Notes under the pieces: generated by a model | What the model was told of the DNA's origin: nothing | The model's input: the letters and a program-made list of their open reading frames with translations, nothing else | Database searches by the model: none | Shown: piece by piece, positions 4,741-5,348 of the stretch | How the letters are laid out: each line of letters begins with the position of its first letter | How positions within the stretch are numbered: position 1 is the first letter of the stretch | Program-made: the position numbers and the translations under genes | Assembly: GCA_934296355.1 (NCBI GenBank) | Contig: CAKRAY010000108.1 | Location: 1 to 5,348, forward strand | DNA from: an uncultured Clostridia bacterium | GTDB taxonomy: Bacteria > Bacillota > Clostridia > Christensenellales > DTU072 | Length of the DNA stretch: 5,348 bases | Reading direction: 5' to 3'

Positions 4741-5348
4741 TCAAAAATAACTTACTTTTATTTTCTTGCCCATTTGTTTCAAGCATTTGGACAGTTCTTC
4801 TACCAAATTCATTTTTATATTGAAGTTTATCGGTAACTCGGGGTTTTGGTGCGCGGGATTTACCGCTCTTCCGACGTAAAAGTTAATATCTGTGGCTTCC
4901 TCGAACAGCAATCTACATATAAGCGACGCGCCGTCGTGTCCCATACTCCACTTTTCGTAAAGTTTATTTTCGCTCAATGCGTCGCGCGCGTATTCGAGAA
5001 CTTTGTTTATCGTAATTACGCCTTCCGTAACGAGGTCCACGCCCTCTATCGAAGCAATTGGCGGTACGTCGCTCGCTACGTACTGCAAACTCGTTTTTAC
5101 CGGTTTTCCTAAATACTTGGCGGCGATGGACGAGGTCGTGCCGCCGCAAACTATATGCTTGCCTTCCTTAGAGAAGAACAACGCCATCATTCGGTTCGCG
5201 TCGTCGCGATTGGACGGCGGGCCGAAAAGTATGTTCATCGGCACGCGCTGTCTTACCTTTATCACGCACGCGGTAGCGTCGTCGCCGGGCTTGCCGCCGT
5301 AAAGTCGGTTACATTCGTCGACGAGTATCGTCGCGTATGTCTTTGCCG
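4741..5348 (-). CDS. SpoIIE-type PP2C phosphatase, C-terminal part, gene cut by window edge
   Basis: The reading frame is open to the right edge, so the start is outside. A GTG at 5265 is internal. The first visible residues, 'KTYATILVDECNRLYGG' then 'KPGDDATACVIKV', are the end of a SpoIIE/RsbU-like PP2C domain; 'GDDAT' holds metal-binding aspartates of the active site. After it comes a long extension of about 165 residues: 'ILFGPPSNRDD', 'HIVCGGTTSSIAAKYLG', 'VPPIASIEGVDLVTEGVITI', 'DGASLICRLLFEEATDINFY' and 'GRAVNPAHQNPELP'. This extension is not part of the catalytic fold. From memory, similar extensions occur in clostridial PP2C proteins beside hydrogenase genes; this is recall, not a search. 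PP2C phosphatases of this type remove phosphate from serine or threonine in partner-switching proteins. Its target is unknown. The 17-base gap to the hydrogenase implies one operon. Confidence 0.85.
   Translation of the reverse strand, partial: AKTYATILVDECNRLYGGKPGDDATACVIKVRQRVPMNILFGPPSNRDDANRMMALFFSKEGKHIVCGGTTSSIAAKYLGKPVKTSLQYVASDVPPIASIEGVDLVTEGVITINKVLEYARDALSENKLYEKWSMGHDGASLICRLLFEEATDINFYVGRAVNPAHQNPELPINFNIKMNLVEELSKCLKQMGKKIKVSYF

Noticed and set aside
3836..4750. 304-residue plus-strand open frame
   Set aside because: It is antisense to the hydrogenase gene, which has all its cluster motifs in the other strand. The translation lacks any domain and reflects codon bias.

Overview
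This window most likely comes from a strictly anaerobic, low-to-middle GC Firmicute (Clostridia-like, possibly a gut lineage). The evidence is a reverse rubrerythrin paired with a PerR-type regulator, an [FeFe]-hydrogenase of the group B type next to a SpoIIE-type PP2C phosphatase, strong GGAGG ribosome binding sites and canonical sigma-A promoters. The assignment rests on gene content and signals only; no marker gene is present.

Left part (1-760): the N-terminus of an XRE-family DNA-binding protein runs off the left edge on the minus strand. It is divergent from a small TM2-SHOCT membrane protein on the plus strand, and the two share a 120-base AT-rich promoter region with an inverted repeat. 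A bidirectional terminator separates the TM2 gene from the convergent oxidative stress operon.

Oxidative stress operon (765-1813, minus): a PerR/Fur-family repressor is followed 29 bases later by reverse rubrerythrin. The operon has a textbook promoter (TTGACA-N17-TATTAT). A nearly perfect Fur-type palindrome overlaps the -10 and transcription start regions, so the operon is probably autoregulated and induced by peroxide or metal shortage.

Middle (1814-2897, plus): a structured intergenic stretch leads to trmO (tRNA m6t6A37 methyltransferase), whose best promoter places transcription start essentially on its ATG. A two-helix membrane protein with a poly-asparagine N-terminus overlaps the end of trmO by 8 bases.

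Long intergenic region (2898-3301, 404 bases): I see no supported gene. It holds an array of short stem-loops with a constant TGTGA loop and two alternating, internally compensated stem sequences. It also holds a further hairpin, a terminator and a compact fold resembling a three-way junction.

Right part (3302-5348, minus): the 3' end of a SpoIIE-type phosphatase gene is followed 17 bases later by the group B [FeFe]-hydrogenase. This is a probable operon for H2 metabolism or sensing coupled to phosphorylation signalling. Its promoter lies outside the window.

I found no mobile element genes, CRISPR array, tRNA or rRNA. The best candidates for undescribed biology are the two-stem repeat family (2897-3019), the three-way-junction element (3203-3299) and the phosphatase-hydrogenase pair.
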